Positions 1 through 11,235 of a DNA stretch of 64,000 nt are shown one piece after another. The DNA is taken from NCBI GenBank assembly GCA_022829145.1, contig CM040763.1, forward strand, positions 13,749,141-13,813,140, given 5' to 3'. The first letter of the stretch is position 1, and each line of letters opens with the position of its first letter. Source of the stretch: Albula goreensis. Its lineage: Eukaryota; Chordata; Actinopteri; Albuliformes; Albulidae. Below the pieces are notes generated by a model, which did not search any database, had not been told where the DNA came from, and saw only the letters and a list, made by a program, of their open reading frames with translations. The translations under genes and the position numbers were made by a program.

Positions 1-2459
1 GGAATTTTCAATAGCTCATAGTTCAATAGAGTTCACTAATGCACGCAGCTCCACACCAGCCGTGCAATGGGAAACCACTAAATTGGAACCTGAAACTGAA
101 CCATTCCGTTCTGCAGACCAAAGAAATAAAAAAATGAACAAATAAAGGAAATTTAGCTCACGATACCATTAAAATCCCATAAACAATTAACAGCTCTCTT
201 GGAGTGGCTCATCTCCCTTTTGATGCTGAAGCCATGTTGAAACAGGCTTTCAGAAACCCCATCATCTCCAGATTGAAAGCCTGGATAAGGACACGCACTG
301 GTAATGGTGCAAGATAATCCATTCTTCCCCTCTCTTCTGACATGACCTTGACTTTTAATTGCAGGAGCACTTATCACTTACCTTCATGGCAGGAAAGTAG
401 ATTTACCTGCTCATACCACCTGTTAAAAGATGGTAAATGTGTGCCCTTTTTCAAAACCATAGAATGTGCTTCATTTGCACAAAGTAACTGTGCTTAGTGC
501 ATTTAGATTCAGCCCAAAGTCCAAGTCCCTGTGGGGATAGGAGCCTAGTGCCCACTTCAGACTCACTGTGAGTCCTAATAGATAATAAAGGTTCCAAACA
601 TCTGGTATCCAGATTGTACTGTTTTAACACTGGTGGTATTGTAGCTCCAATGCAAAATGGGTGAAAGACCTCAGTCTCCCTGTCAGCTGATACACAAATA
701 TAACCACATATACCAAATATATAAAAGTGCCTTCAGTGTCTCACAAAAAGGAAAAGGATAAAATCCCACACAGGGAGCATCATTTAAACAGAACTCCATT
801 TCTTAATGGGTCATCTGGGCCCACGACTAGAGTAGGTATACTCTGCCAAGGTGATATACTAGACAACTGCTCTGCCCTGCTGTCTGCCATTTTTCAGTTA
901 GAAAGAGTTGCTGGAAGAAAGTATTTATAGGAATTAGTGTACCAGTTTCTCCATCTCTTCTTTCTGGTACCACAGGTCAACCTCAACTGTCAGACTTTAA
1001 ACAACATAAAATTCCATACTGGTTTCCCTCACAATAATTTAAAGAAAATGTAGCTGTCCGTGTGAGTAGATCTGTGCTTTTGGTTTGGAAGGCGTCTGTT
1101 ATAGCGCCACCGTTTGGCATATGATGCAAAATTTCCATTAATTGCACCCATAACTGCCTTCTATAAACATGTCAAGTTTGAGCTTTTAATCCATCACTGC
1201 TCATTCAATTCGATCTAAACAGATGGAAGAAAAAAAGCCCCATCAAAATGAATGGAATATGATTTATAAGGTTCATGCAGTACATTTCTTACAGGTCCAT
1301 GAGGTAAAGGGGTTGTTCAGCTCTACACTCGTGGAGTTTCACAGTGCCATTTTACATCAGATTTGCCTGAAAGAAAACTCACTTTGCCTTAGAGTCTCAT
1401 TTAATAATACACTGACTGACATATATTGGTCATGTTGTGTTAATATGTTTCATTTCTCTGTAGATCTGGTGTCCCAGTGCCCCAACATATTGTAAAGAAT
1501 TTGCACTTGATCTGTGGTAATATTGATTGGGTGTGGGCGGAGAAGGACATGAGGTCCATGGGAAAAGTGAGCATAATTTTGGGGTAATAATGGGAAAAGG
1601 CCATTTATATATTAATGTGTCGCAGCTGAGCAATTATTTACTTACTATGTGGTTTGGTTGTGTCGTAATACAGGTGTTTTACAGATGTTTTGATATTTCA
1701 CCAGACTTACTCCGTGGACGACAGTGATTTTCAAAACCATATAGAAAATTATATCAGCCGCACAATAGATCTGGATGGAAATCAGCAGTGTGTCGTCTCA
1801 AGGTTTCCTTCCATTAACCACAGCAAAATGCTATAAACCACATGTCGACTCCAGCTCATATGCCATTATACAGCAGTGATACAGAACATTAAGGCTGCTC
1901 TAAATGTGTTTGAAATGTTGGAGAAGTTTGTGTGTGTCTCTACCTCAGCGGCCTCATACACAGGGCTGGAAGTGGCAGTAGAGTCCATAGAGCCTGTCCA
2001 ACAGGCGGGGGGAGTGTAGCAGCTCATGTGGCAGGGGCACAAATGCTGATTAAAAGGTAATTTGGCAGCGGGCCTGATTGAGTGGTACACAGCACAGTTT
2101 TAAAGTCATTACCAGCCCACTTAACACTTGCCGCGTATATGGGCAGCTTTAAAACACCACAATCGATTCTAGCACAGTTTTCATCAGCAGCAGTCCACTG
2201 CATCTGTAATCCAATAAATGCATTTGCCCGATGTTTGGGACCTGAGGATTTTATGTAAAAAAAATAATAAAAAAAACTCCTCTGGTCTTCTGCTTTCATT
2301 ATGTGTAATTAAAACTTCTTGAGGTTAGTGCTTTAAAGTACATTAAAACAAAAAGCCCTTTTCCCTTATGGTCAATGAGATGATGAATATTAAAAGTGTC
2401 CGTCCACAAAAGAGTGTAACATTTGGGCTTGGTGCCCCATGTAGAGCTAGCGGGAACAT

Positions 2460-2930
2460 CTAACATTACCATCTGCCTGTGCGCTCAGCACGCCGTTCTA
2501 TTTGCGTGTGGCTCAGGGGCGGGCGCCGAGGTGCGTGCGCGTGACTGCAGGTTGAGGCGGAGCCTTGGCGAGGGGGGGGTGTGGGGGGTGGTGGTAGCCT
2601 GGCAGCCATCCAGTCAGGCGCTCCAGTTTTAATGAGTGGGTTTGCTGCACTGCAGTGTCCCCCTCGTCCACCCCACCCCCGCCATGCCAGCGCGGGGAGC
2701 GGCGGAGCACCGGCGCGAGACTGCACACTCATAAATCACTGTGCGGATGTGACCGGACTGGAAGGCAGCAGCGGCGCCACATGGTCACCTCTCTCCCCCA
2801 CCGTGTTGCCGTGGTGCTGTCCTCAGCTGCGCCCTCTAACGGGCCACAGTGCTGTCTCCATGGGAGCCGCGCGATGGTTATTGCTGTCCCCTGTGAGGGG
2901 AGCGGGGTGCTGAGTCACAGCTCGGTCTGC
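2460..2930. other. CpG- and GC-rich intronic pocket
   Basis: The segment is visibly enriched in CG dinucleotides compared with flanking AT-rich DNA. It contains a GGGGCGGG (Sp1-type) box near 2516 and a G-run near 2570. It could be a small CpG island (internal promoter or enhancer) or simply a GC-rich patch. No exon with plausible splice sites and a recognisable product was found in it. Confidence 0.35.
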
Positions 2931-3075
2931 CAGGCTGATTATAGACATAAACTATGCACTCTGTGGGACCCCAGCCAAACCCGCCTATTTACAGGCATAC
3001 AGCAGCCATCCTGTGGGTGCCTGACTGCTGCCTTCATTTGGGACGTTTGGTGTGACCTTACGCGAACGGAGATAT

Positions 3076-3311
3076 ACACACACTCTCTCTCTCTTTCTCG
3101 TTCTCTCTTTCATGCACTCTCACCTGCTTGCTAACTCTTCTGCTCACACACTCATTTGCACAGTCACTCTTTCATTCTCTCTCTATCTGAGTCACAAACA
3201 CCCACAAACTTTTTGTCTCCCTCTTCCTGTCTCATTCTCTCTCACTCTTGTAGACATACAACCACACTGTCTCTCTTTTTCCGTTCTGTCTCACACACAC
3301 GCACACACATA
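3076..3311. repeat. CT/CA-rich low-complexity region
   Basis: The sequence is a degenerate polypyrimidine and CA-rich tract made of short CTCT, TCTC and CACA runs broken by unique bases. It explains the apparent Ser/Leu/His-rich open frames over this interval, which are not considered genes. Confidence 0.7.
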
Positions 3312-4606
3312 CACGCATACACTGTGTTGGGGTAATGAAATGCTTTGTTCTATATATGTAGCATGATATTAATTTCCTGTGTCATGTATATGTGCCCTTG
3401 GCCCCTGTACCCTTGCTTGTCTGTGATTGCATCTATCCAGTTAAATACTCCCCTTTAGGATAGTTTCCCCTCTTATTTATTTCACTAAAACATAAATGGT
3501 CCATATAACAGATAACAGATTTTCTTTTTTCTCTGGGTGAACACTTTTTGGAAAATAAAGGTTTTGTTTGTGAAAGATGATGTGTATGATAGTGAAGAGT
3601 GAGAAGCATTTTCAGGTCGTTCACTGGAATGTAATGGGAGGAAAGCTTATCTCAAGATGGATGTTTCTTTTCCTATTATGACACAATGCAAAAGAATAGG
3701 TATTGGCAAAAATAATATCATTGGGTCTTTCCTTCGTATCCTTCAGGGTGATTACGATGTCAGTGTACCATCATCTTTTGTATAACTGAGTTTATTGAGT
3801 CCTCTGAAAGGAACTCACAGGTTTTTTTGGAAGTTACGCCCAGTAAAAGTGTTTGATTGAGTTCATGCTAACAGGATGATCCCACATGCTTTCAGCAGTA
3901 GTGAGAGTGCCGTTGCGCTTTGGTTGCTAATCGGTTTACTGTATATGCCCTCCACTTTCCCCACGTTTATTTATGTGTTTTTTACTAAATCCTGGCTGCC
4001 CCTGCAGGCTGTTAATGTGGCTGTTTCCTGTTTTTCTAACAAATCGGACTGTTCCCACATCTCACCAACATCCTGTGGCTCAGGAGTTCATGAATAATAT
4101 TACCTCTACAGCCAGAGCCTTTCTGAAGCATTCCCACCCTCAGCACTGAAGGCAGTGTGCACCAAGCAATCAAAGTGTACCATCCAATGAAGATAATAAC
4201 TGTATTATCTAAAATAAAAATGTACAATAAAAATACGTTATTTTTGTTCTTGTTAAGCCATCGTTATTGCTTGTATATGTATACTGTATTAATGATTCAT
4301 AATTCTATTAATTATATATTAATAGTATCTGTAATCATCACTGTTATTGCCATAAAGCATGTATATGTACTTCATATGTAATAAATCTACAAAAGCATGT
4401 GGAGTAGGCCAGCAGTATTTCACCATTAGAATAATAACATCAGAGCCTCTATGGAAAGTGCAGTGAGCAGGAGCTGAGTGCATTGCATGGTGCTGATTCC
4501 CAGCGCTCAGCAGGCAGGAGTAGGGTAACGACGGCAGTGTGAATGGGCTTAGGGGAGCAGCTGTAGAGGACGTGCTGCCTTCACCTGTCATGACTGTACA
4601 CTGCAG

Positions 4607-4657
4607 ATCTGCCCAAGAGGCCTCCATCGGTCCCAGCTTTGTCACGGCACAGCCAAG
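4607..4657 (+). CDS. ARHGAP10: Candidate small linker exon of ARHGAP10 (uncertain)
   Basis: A 51-nt open segment lies between an acceptor ending CTGCAG (4601-4606) and a possible GT donor at 4658. One frame reads LPKRPPSVPALSRHSQ, a proline/serine-rich stretch of the kind found between the RhoGAP and SH3 domains of GRAF proteins. Phase is the problem. Using the donor at 4658 it ends one base into a codon, whereas the next exon (4951) needs two. A weaker GT at 4665-4666 would restore phase and add Gly-Leu. No family sequence could be compared, so this may be chance. Confidence 0.22.
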
Positions 4658-4950
4658 GTCTGGGGTGGGAGGCACCCCTGTGTGGAGTCCATTGGAGCAG
4701 TGCGCCCTCATGTCAGAATGTCAAGAGATGTTCACATCTGCATTCGTGTTTTCCTTTGGAAAACAGCCTTCACACAGCACTGTGTACTAATGTATGTGCT
4801 ATAGTATGCTTGGAAAGGCTCATTGATTGATCGAGCTTTTGTAAGATGTTTGGGTCAGAAGAGGACAGTTGCAGGCCATGCGAGCGCTGTCCTTGGCAAA
4901 AGAAATATATAATTGCATATAATTGTGTGCTTTCTCTCATGTGCCCACAG

Positions 4951-5055
4951 AGGTCGGACCTCAAAGGTGTCATGGATGAATTCTGGACCTGCCCCCGCCC
5001 TCTCAGAGACAGCAGCCACCTCTATCACTGCCCAGAGTGAGAAACAAGGAGAGAG
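4951..5055 (+). CDS. ARHGAP10: ARHGAP10 penultimate-region exon, Ser/Thr/Pro-rich linker before SH3
   Basis: This 105-nt segment follows a good acceptor (pyrimidine tract ending GCCCACAG) and precedes a consensus-like donor (GAGAG/GTAAAC). Entered one base into the exon, it is open throughout. It encodes about 34 residues rich in Ser, Thr, Ala and Pro, starting GRTSKVSWMNSG and ending QSEKQGE. It ends two bases into a codon, and the next exon begins with exactly the one missing base, giving Ser at the junction. GRAF-family proteins carry a low-complexity Ser/Pro linker between RhoGAP and SH3 domains, so composition and phase both fit. Identity rests on splice sites, phase and position, not on a recognised motif. 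The other two frames contain stops. Confidence 0.55.
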
Positions 5056-5082
5056 GTAAACCTGCACTCACGGTTCTCTCTG

Positions 5083-5113
<31 letters not shown>

Positions 5114-5118
5114 GACAG
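5083..5118. repeat. (AC)n microsatellite with ACAG tail
   Basis: Pure AC dinucleotides run from 5083 to 5109, followed by two to three ACAG units. The array sits just inside the intron that follows the putative linker exon. Confidence 0.9.
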
Positions 5119-5874
5119 TCAATACAGAAACCTTGCCACTATAGTTACGCACATCCCCAGCCTCCCCACAGGGACCTTGTGAGTGCGATCGCTCACACAC
5201 CCACACACCTCCATAGAAGTCTCGCGCTTTGGTCTGCTTGCAGACTTTAGTGTGTTCACACCATGTAGCACCGGGACACAGGAAAATGAATCAGTCCCTT
5301 GATTTCATCTTTAATAAGTTGTTGTTTATATGGTATCAGTTTCAGCAATTCTTCTGAGAGACTATTGAAAGAGCATGCACCAAAAGCCCATTAGGGCATT
5401 GCAGTATCTGAGCTTGTGAGTCTGTGGCACGAGAGGCTGAGATCTGTCACTGCTCTCTGAGATTCCAGCCTCACATCCACCGGACACTCACAGACTCCAT
5501 CTTCACTCTGTAACACTGCCAGTCCAAATAAATATTTGTTGGGAGAAGAAATTTCCAGATGCCTTGCCAGATCTTCTCACTATTATTTATTTTAGTTTTT
5601 TTTTTGTAGAAGTGAAAGCAATATCCATATTTTTGATAGGCTATGTAAATAGAGTTTCTTTGGCAACATTGTTGTTTGCAAAAATTGCTATAAAAAAGGT
5701 ATACCAATATAAATTTGTATTCAGGAGGCAAGGGTGTAAAATGATAATGTTCTGGGCCTGTATTCATAAAGTGTAAAAGTTGGAATGCAGGTTTCTCCAG
5801 TCCATATCCTAACCTTATCTATTATGACCCAAAAAGGCAGAACTCAATCCCTCTCAGTCATTGTGTGCATTACC

Positions 5875-5897
5875 TTTTTTTTTTTTTTTTTTTTTTT
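5875..5897. repeat. Poly-T run (23 bases)
   Basis: An uninterrupted run of T on the + strand. No retroposon body with a target-site duplication was recognised next to it. Confidence 0.9.
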
Positions 5898-6057
5898 ATA
5901 CACCTTTTAATAATGGTCCTGGGTATGACCTCCCCCTCCTCTCCCCGGTCAGAGCTGCTGTGTGGTGCTGGTTTGGGCCTGGTCTCCCAGCAGCACAGGT
6001 CACTGACTGGACTAGGGGAGTGGGGGGAGGGGCAGTGGTGGGGAGCTGGAGCAGTCA

Positions 6058-6084
6058 CTCCTCCTCCTCCTCCTCCTCCTCCTC
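6058..6084. repeat. (CTC)n trinucleotide repeat
   Basis: Nine tandem CTC units lie about 90 nt upstream of the first SH3 exon. The poly-Ser or poly-Pro open frames across it are artefacts of the repeat. Confidence 0.85.
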
Positions 6085-6172
6085 TGCTGTTTCAGCCGTA
6101 ACATTGCCCAAATTGAAGTGCGGAGTAATCTGCCCTAAAGCCCGGCGCTCACTGATTGCCTCCATTTTTCAG

Positions 6173-6264
6173 TGTCACAAACAGGAAGGCCAAGGCGGTG
6201 TACCCGTGCGAGGCCGAGCACGACTCGGAGTTATCCTTCCAGGTCGGCGCGATATTTGACGACG
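6173..6264 (+). CDS. ARHGAP10: ARHGAP10 exon, first half of SH3 domain
   Basis: This 92-nt exon lies between TTTTTCAG and the consensus donor GTAAGT. It encodes VTNRKAKAVYPCEAEHDSEL followed by SFQVGAIFDD. This is the start of an SH3 domain: the ALYDY-like motif appears as AVYPC, and the acidic RT-loop is EAEHDSEL. The pattern RKAKAxYxCxAEHxSELSF is characteristic of the GRAF family of BAR-PH-RhoGAP-SH3 proteins (ARHGAP26, ARHGAP10, ARHGAP42). GRAF proteins stimulate GTP hydrolysis on RhoA/Cdc42 and act at membranes and focal adhesions, with the SH3 binding partners such as FAK or dynamin. ARHGAP10 is preferred over its paralogues because the convergent neighbour is NR3C2, and because the VYPCEAEH wording fits ARHGAP10 as I recall it. 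The exon ends one base into a codon and joins 7547 in phase. Confidence 0.92.
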
Positions 6265-7546
6265 GTAAGTGTTATCAGCCCCACCAGTCACTCGCTCAGA
6301 ACCACAGGCATATTGGTTTCGCAGCTGGGATGGGACGGTGGGAAATCTCCTCCACCATCGAGGAGGGGGGAGGAGAGGTGGGAGGAAGGGGTGGGGGGGG
6401 GGGGCTGAAAGAATTGCACCCTGGATTTAATTTCAGGTCCCTCTTAAAGGTTTGGGAATGTGACTACGCCGGGCTGCCGCACAGAAGCAAAATGAGAGCT
6501 CTTGCTGCTCTGGGCTCGCCTGTTTCCCCACTCCTGTACAGCGCTGGGGATTATTTATGCCATGCATCCAGATCTTCTAATAGCTCTCCTGATTGCACTG
6601 GCCAGCTGGAGCAGTTAGACCTAAAGGAGAAATTACTATCAATCTGTCAAGTTGCAAGTCTGAGAACAGAAATAACTGCTCAACGCAAGTGGCAGGTTGG
6701 AAGGGTTTTGTAGATTTCAGATTGGAAACAAAAGGTGGTTTGTTTGACCTTGTACTTTTGTTTTGGTTGCCGTTGGAGAAATCTTTGGCAGGAGGCGGTT
6801 ACACCAAGGAGGAAATAAAAAAGTTTTATAACTCGAGTAGGCTTTAATAATATATGTTATTGTGTTTCAATTATTATAGCGATCAGGTGTTGGATTTTCC
6901 TGGTGGCAGTATTACATGGTGCTCTGTAAAAGGGTATACAGTATTGATGAAGGGTCTGTGTCAAAGGACAACACACAGATCACCCCGAGTGCCAGGATTG
7001 TAAAAGGAGTTCTGAAAAAGAACACAGTTTTTGCTGTCATGCCGTTCTTTTTTTTTGAGCCGGAAAATGGCAGGCTTTTCTGTGTGACCAGGAGACACAT
7101 TCTTGGCATTGCATTTTTAATTATGTCACATTTGAATAATAAATTGCGGCTTTGTTTTACTTTGGTTGTCAATGTCTTTGTAATACTCTTTGTCAAAAAT
7201 CACTCCATTCTCAAAAGATTTTTTTGAATGAGCTGCTAGTTGGTAACTCATTCTCCACTGTGTAAATCCATTAACTGTCTAACATTCACCTGCCCTCATG
7301 TTCCCCTTTTAAATTCTGGCTTAACAGAATTTAATTCCACATGCATTTGTACCTAACCCTGTTAATCCTTCAGTTTAATACCCAATTCTTTTTTCTGTTG
7401 TCTGCATTGCTTTGACTTAATTGTCTGTATATCTACACTGCTTAAAATTTTTATGCGTAACATTATTATGCAGAGGAGTGCCAGTCATTCTGGTAAATGA
7501 AATTTCCTTTGCGTCTCCTGACCTGTCCCCCCCCCCCCACACACAG
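6265..7546 (+). other. ARHGAP10: ARHGAP10 last intron
   Basis: The intron starts GTAAGT and ends in an acceptor whose pyrimidine tract is 12 consecutive C (7527-7538) followed by ACACACAG. A 12-base G run lies at 6393-6404. No other element was recognised. A long open frame from 6156 to 6713 is read-through of the SH3 exon into this intron and is not a protein. Confidence 0.8.
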
Positions 7547-7635
7547 TGATCTACTCCAGAGAGCCGGGCTGGCTGGAGGGGGTTCTGGAGGGCAAACGTG
7601 GCCTCATTCCGGAGAACTACGTTGAGATGCTATAG
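7547..7635 (+). CDS. ARHGAP10: ARHGAP10 last coding exon, second half of SH3 and stop
   Basis: The exon completes a Val codon from the previous exon and reads VIYSREPGWLEGVLEGKRGL then IPENYVEML and TAG (7633-7635). It holds the hallmark second half of an SH3 domain: the conserved Trp of the PGWLEG motif, the Gly of the KRGLIP turn, and the Pro-x-Asn-Tyr-Val 3-10 helix that lines the ligand groove. In GRAF proteins the SH3 is the extreme C-terminus, and the protein ends here three residues after NYV, as expected. Together with 6173-6264 it gives a complete domain of about 56 residues with no disruption, so the gene looks functional. Confidence 0.94.
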
Positions 7636-8885
7636 CCCCTACGCAAGGGAAGAGACCACCACCTATGCATGGTATCCATGACCTTATATATACATATACA
7701 CCTTTTGTTGTTCATATTTGCATACTTTTTTATGCTTTTATTTTTTCACTGAAAACACTTATGGATCAACATATGGACTCAGAAACTACCAAAAAACAAA
7801 GTACCCTGTTGACTTTCCTTTGAAGCAAAGCCTACCGTCTCACAATTCAAAAAGTATTTTTACAGCAGAAACAGCCTTAAAGATGGTGATGATATTGTTT
7901 TTTAACACAATGCATACAAGTGTGGATAAACACTGGTATTTTATTTAAAATGACATTTAAATCAAAATGGGTCACACATGATAATTTTTAAGTTTGACAA
8001 AATCAATGCATGCTTTGACCTTTATGTTGGCTCTGTGGTGATTTAAAAGACACACTGCACGTGGTACACTATATGTAATAACCACACAGTTACATTTACA
8101 TTTGTATAAAATCTTTCACAGAAGAAATCATAGACCGTCCTGCCTACTGCCTGCCGTTTCTAACCAATAACTATGGGCAGGATGTTTGATTGACTCCTGG
8201 AATCAGACAGATTGAGATTGAATAGATATCCTGACATGATACTGTGTTTAAATCAGGGGGTTGCAAACTGGAGTTCCCTATAGCATGTGTGTAACATGGC
8301 TGTGAATTTGAAATTTCTTCCATTCATGTACTAAATGTGTGAGTCATTCATGGGAAAAGTATATAGAGGCCATGCAGGATCAAACTCTGTCCTCATTGGT
8401 ATTTTTATATATCAGCTCCATGCCCGCAAATATATTTTGTTATAGACTGCATTGATTACACATTATTTACATTTTTAAACCAACGCAATGCATTTATTCC
8501 AAGTCTTTCTTTACATTTTGTGTCAGAAAAGACCTCAGACAGAAACACAAAACCCACCTTGTTCAGTCCCAGGTTTTGCTTGATGTTAAGGGACTTGTTC
8601 AAGGGACATTGAAGATGTGTGTTCTACCTTACTATACAACATTACACGGGTCATGCACTTGTGCTGAACTGCTGATGGAAAAAATTCAATCTCTTTAAAA
8701 GCTGTCCTATCATTTGTTTTTGTTCTGAAATGAAATTGCAGTAATTTATGAAATTGATTTATGAAATATATTAAGGTTTTACTTGTGTATTTAATTTTGT
8801 AAGCCTGAAAGGGAGGGGGGATAAAACACATTAAACTATATAGTGTTCAATGTTAAACAAATAAAAAGTTTTTTGATTCAAATCT
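7636..8885 (+). other. ARHGAP10: ARHGAP10 3'UTR (probable)
   Basis: This is the AT-rich sequence following the stop codon, without introns or recognisable coding sequence. The first convincing poly(A) signal is AATAAA at 8860-8865, followed by a T-rich stretch. An alternative AATAAA lies near 9893, so a longer form is possible. The end is inferred, not observed. Confidence 0.5.
8860..8865 (+). terminator. ARHGAP10: Putative poly(A) signal of ARHGAP10
   Basis: A canonical AATAAA hexamer lies about 1.2 kb after the stop codon, followed within 20 nt by GTTTTTTGATT and further on by TTTGTCTT, which could serve as the downstream U/GU-rich element. Confidence 0.5.
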
Positions 8886-11094
8886 CTCTGAAGTTTCCAT
8901 TTGTCTTACAGACGTACTTAGATGTCAAATTAAATATACTGACAAATTGCTTAATGGATTTGAATACAGATGGCATTTATTAAAATATGTTCTAAAAACG
9001 TACAATTCGTATCATATGTTTTTATCACCTAACACATCATCGATGTTAAATTAAATTGTAATGTACAAATGAAATGGGGATGCTAATTCAGAGGATACAA
9101 AACAACAGATAGTTTTGGAGCTCAGAATCTGCAGCAGTGGCAGCATGTTGGGCAGTGCTACCAAACTGATGGTGCCTTTGAGTATGGGATTGGGTACGTT
9201 TCATCACAGCACTTTTTAATTAAGTATAGCAGCTGTTAAACTTCACTTAATTTGATGAAACTGTAGGTTTTTATCAATTATATGGATGCTAAAGTGTAAA
9301 AACATAAAAAAATCAATCTCAACGACCAGGCAATTATTAAGCAATTCACCAGGGTCTTGTTTCCCAGAAACTGCTATGTGTATCTATTGTCAGATCCTAA
9401 GTGTAATGCAGTTGTCATGGCTGCAGTGTTTCCCAAAACCGTTGTTACTAATTCATGGTCCAGACCTCTCGATGGGAAGCAAATTGCCTGAAGGTAAAGA
9501 GATGCTGCCTTCCCCAGCTGCTTCCTACCCAAAAAAAATGTCCATGAAACACAGAACTGTTGGTTTATGCTGTCATAGCAGGAATGCTTGTGCAGCATGT
9601 CACTATTTTCCCAAAAAAAAAAAAACCTTTCACCTTTTTTTGGGTTACCTGTCCTCACAGGTATAGTTACCTAATGACACAGCCAAAAATGAGCTAGCGA
9701 CGTTTGGGACAGAGGGCTCAGCCGTCATTTGTAATGAGTGCTTTTACTGACTGAGTCACTCTGAGCCCAGCCTGCATAATTGTGAAATATAAGAACAAGG
9801 CCATTGTGCTTTGAAGAGCTGCAAATTGATTTGTGCCACATAATGGGCTTGCATTTGAACCTCTAATTCCTTTTGTTTTGTACCTTTGGCTTCAATAAAC
9901 TGGTATATTGAATCATGGCTTAGAATACTTTTCAGTGCAGTCAGCCTCTGACTTCTCATTTCGCACAGTAATATGGAACAAGTAATGCAAAGTAGCATAA
10001 GAGTACCATCATTATGGCTTTGTAACATCACTTGTACATACACTAAAATGAAAATGGTATTAAGCCTAATGTGCAATTCATAGAAGGATGAATTGTGGTT
10101 TAGACAAAAATAAAACTAGTCAGTGAACAATGTCTGCATGTGTTTTGCACACGAAAATATTTTCTCAAAAATTGTGGTATATAATGAAAGACCTGAGGAA
10201 ACAGAGAAAGGCTGTGTGAGGTTGCTGCTGTTTGTGCTGCTGCTATTCTCATGGCAGCCGGCTCCGTTCACACCCATATAACTTGGTGGGACATGAACGG
10301 GGAGGTAATCAGTCGGAATGGGAATCTGCCGCATCTCTGGGGTTTTCTCCAGCAGCACCAGTCAGCTCAAATTTCTGTTATATTTTTTTTATTTTTTTTT
10401 ACCAGACAGAGTTTCTGCCTGATGGTTGTGTAGATGGTGCAGACCACTAATAGTGACAGCTTCAATTCGCCCAGAAAATAGTTCCCTGTGAGCCTAAAGG
10501 AAGTGTGCAGTCATGAGCAGCATAACTGGGTATTTAATGTAAAGCCTGCTCGCAGGCTACTTTATATGTAACATGTTACACAATAATTATGACACGGCTG
10601 TTGCGGATGCCTTATACTGTAACTGAGTCTGACCAGACTAAAAATACGCGGTCTGTCTGGAGGGGAGCTAGGCCTCTGTGCCCTTGCTACAGTACACTTA
10701 CATAATGGGAGCAGACAGAGCTAATGAGATGGCCAAATGATTTGTATTATTCAGCTCTGCGGGCTGCATGTCCCGGGAGCGTCTGAGCTTTGTTGCATCA
10801 CGATGCGATGACGCGGGGAGACTCTGCGCTTGCCCTGCTTCAGAGGTCTTTATCCCTTTACTCTGTTTTATACACAAAGTAAACCACAGTTCATTACCGC
10901 CACCGTGCCACATTTATCCACAGATTCAGTAGGAGGTTGCTCCATTTATGACGTAGCAAACAGGTCACTTTTCTTAACGTACTGCAGATGCGATGCCAAT
11001 CACATGATATGATCAGTTCATGAGCCTGCGGGTTACTTCCCAGCCAGGAGAGGCCACTAGCTAGCAAAGAGCCTGAGGATGTTAATTGCTTTAA

Positions 11095-11235
11095 CCCCTA
11101 TATTTCCCACAGTGATGCTGAGCTACTTGCCTCGCCAATGTGGACCTCTAGCCATGGCCAGTGAGGTGCAGCTGGGACTCAAACAGCCAGCCATGGGACA
11201 CACAGCTACACCACAAACATGAGCTTTAATGCTAT
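11095..11235 (-). repeat. Possible degenerate tRNA-derived SINE
   Basis: Read on the - strand it contains GTGGTGTAGCTGTGTGTCCC and then TGTTTGAGTCCCAGC, which resembles the A-box region and B-box (GGTTCGANTCC) of a tRNA-derived SINE head. The body and tail cannot be delimited and no flanking duplication was seen, so this is tentative. Confidence 0.25.

Larger units (their letters stand above)
1..4606 (+). other. ARHGAP10: ARHGAP10 intronic sequence, no firm exon
   Basis: This stretch lies upstream of the recognised C-terminal ARHGAP10 exons and is read as intron. I looked for exons continuing the Rho-GAP or Ser/Pro-rich linker on the + strand and saw none I could support. It contains a CpG- and GC-rich pocket at about 2460-2930 and a CT/CA-rich low-complexity block at about 3076-3311. 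The rest is AT-rich unique-looking sequence. Open frames here (for example 2581-2913) show no recognisable domain and are treated as chance. Confidence 0.6.
5056..6172 (+). other. ARHGAP10: ARHGAP10 intron
   Basis: This intron runs between the linker exon and the first SH3 exon. It starts GTAAAC and ends TTTTTCAG. Contents are an (AC)n microsatellite 28 nt after the donor (5083-5109, followed by ACAGACAG units), a 23-base T run at 5875-5897 and a (CTC)9 trinucleotide repeat at 6058-6084. No other feature was seen. Confidence 0.6.

Noticed and set aside
2581..3134. Overlapping Pro/Ser/His-rich open frames in the GC-rich ARHGAP10 intron
   Set aside because: Frames overlap on both strands and run into CT/CA simple sequence; no splice-site pair with compatible phase was found.
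6156..6713. 185-codon open frame starting near the SH3 exon
   Set aside because: It starts in the intron just before the SH3 exon, covers the exon in a different frame from the SH3, and runs on into the next intron past a consensus GTAAGT donor.
10567..10580. Perfect palindrome TGTAACATGTTACA
   Set aside because: Fourteen-base palindromes are expected occasionally in 64 kb; it does not match a steroid-response or p53 site.
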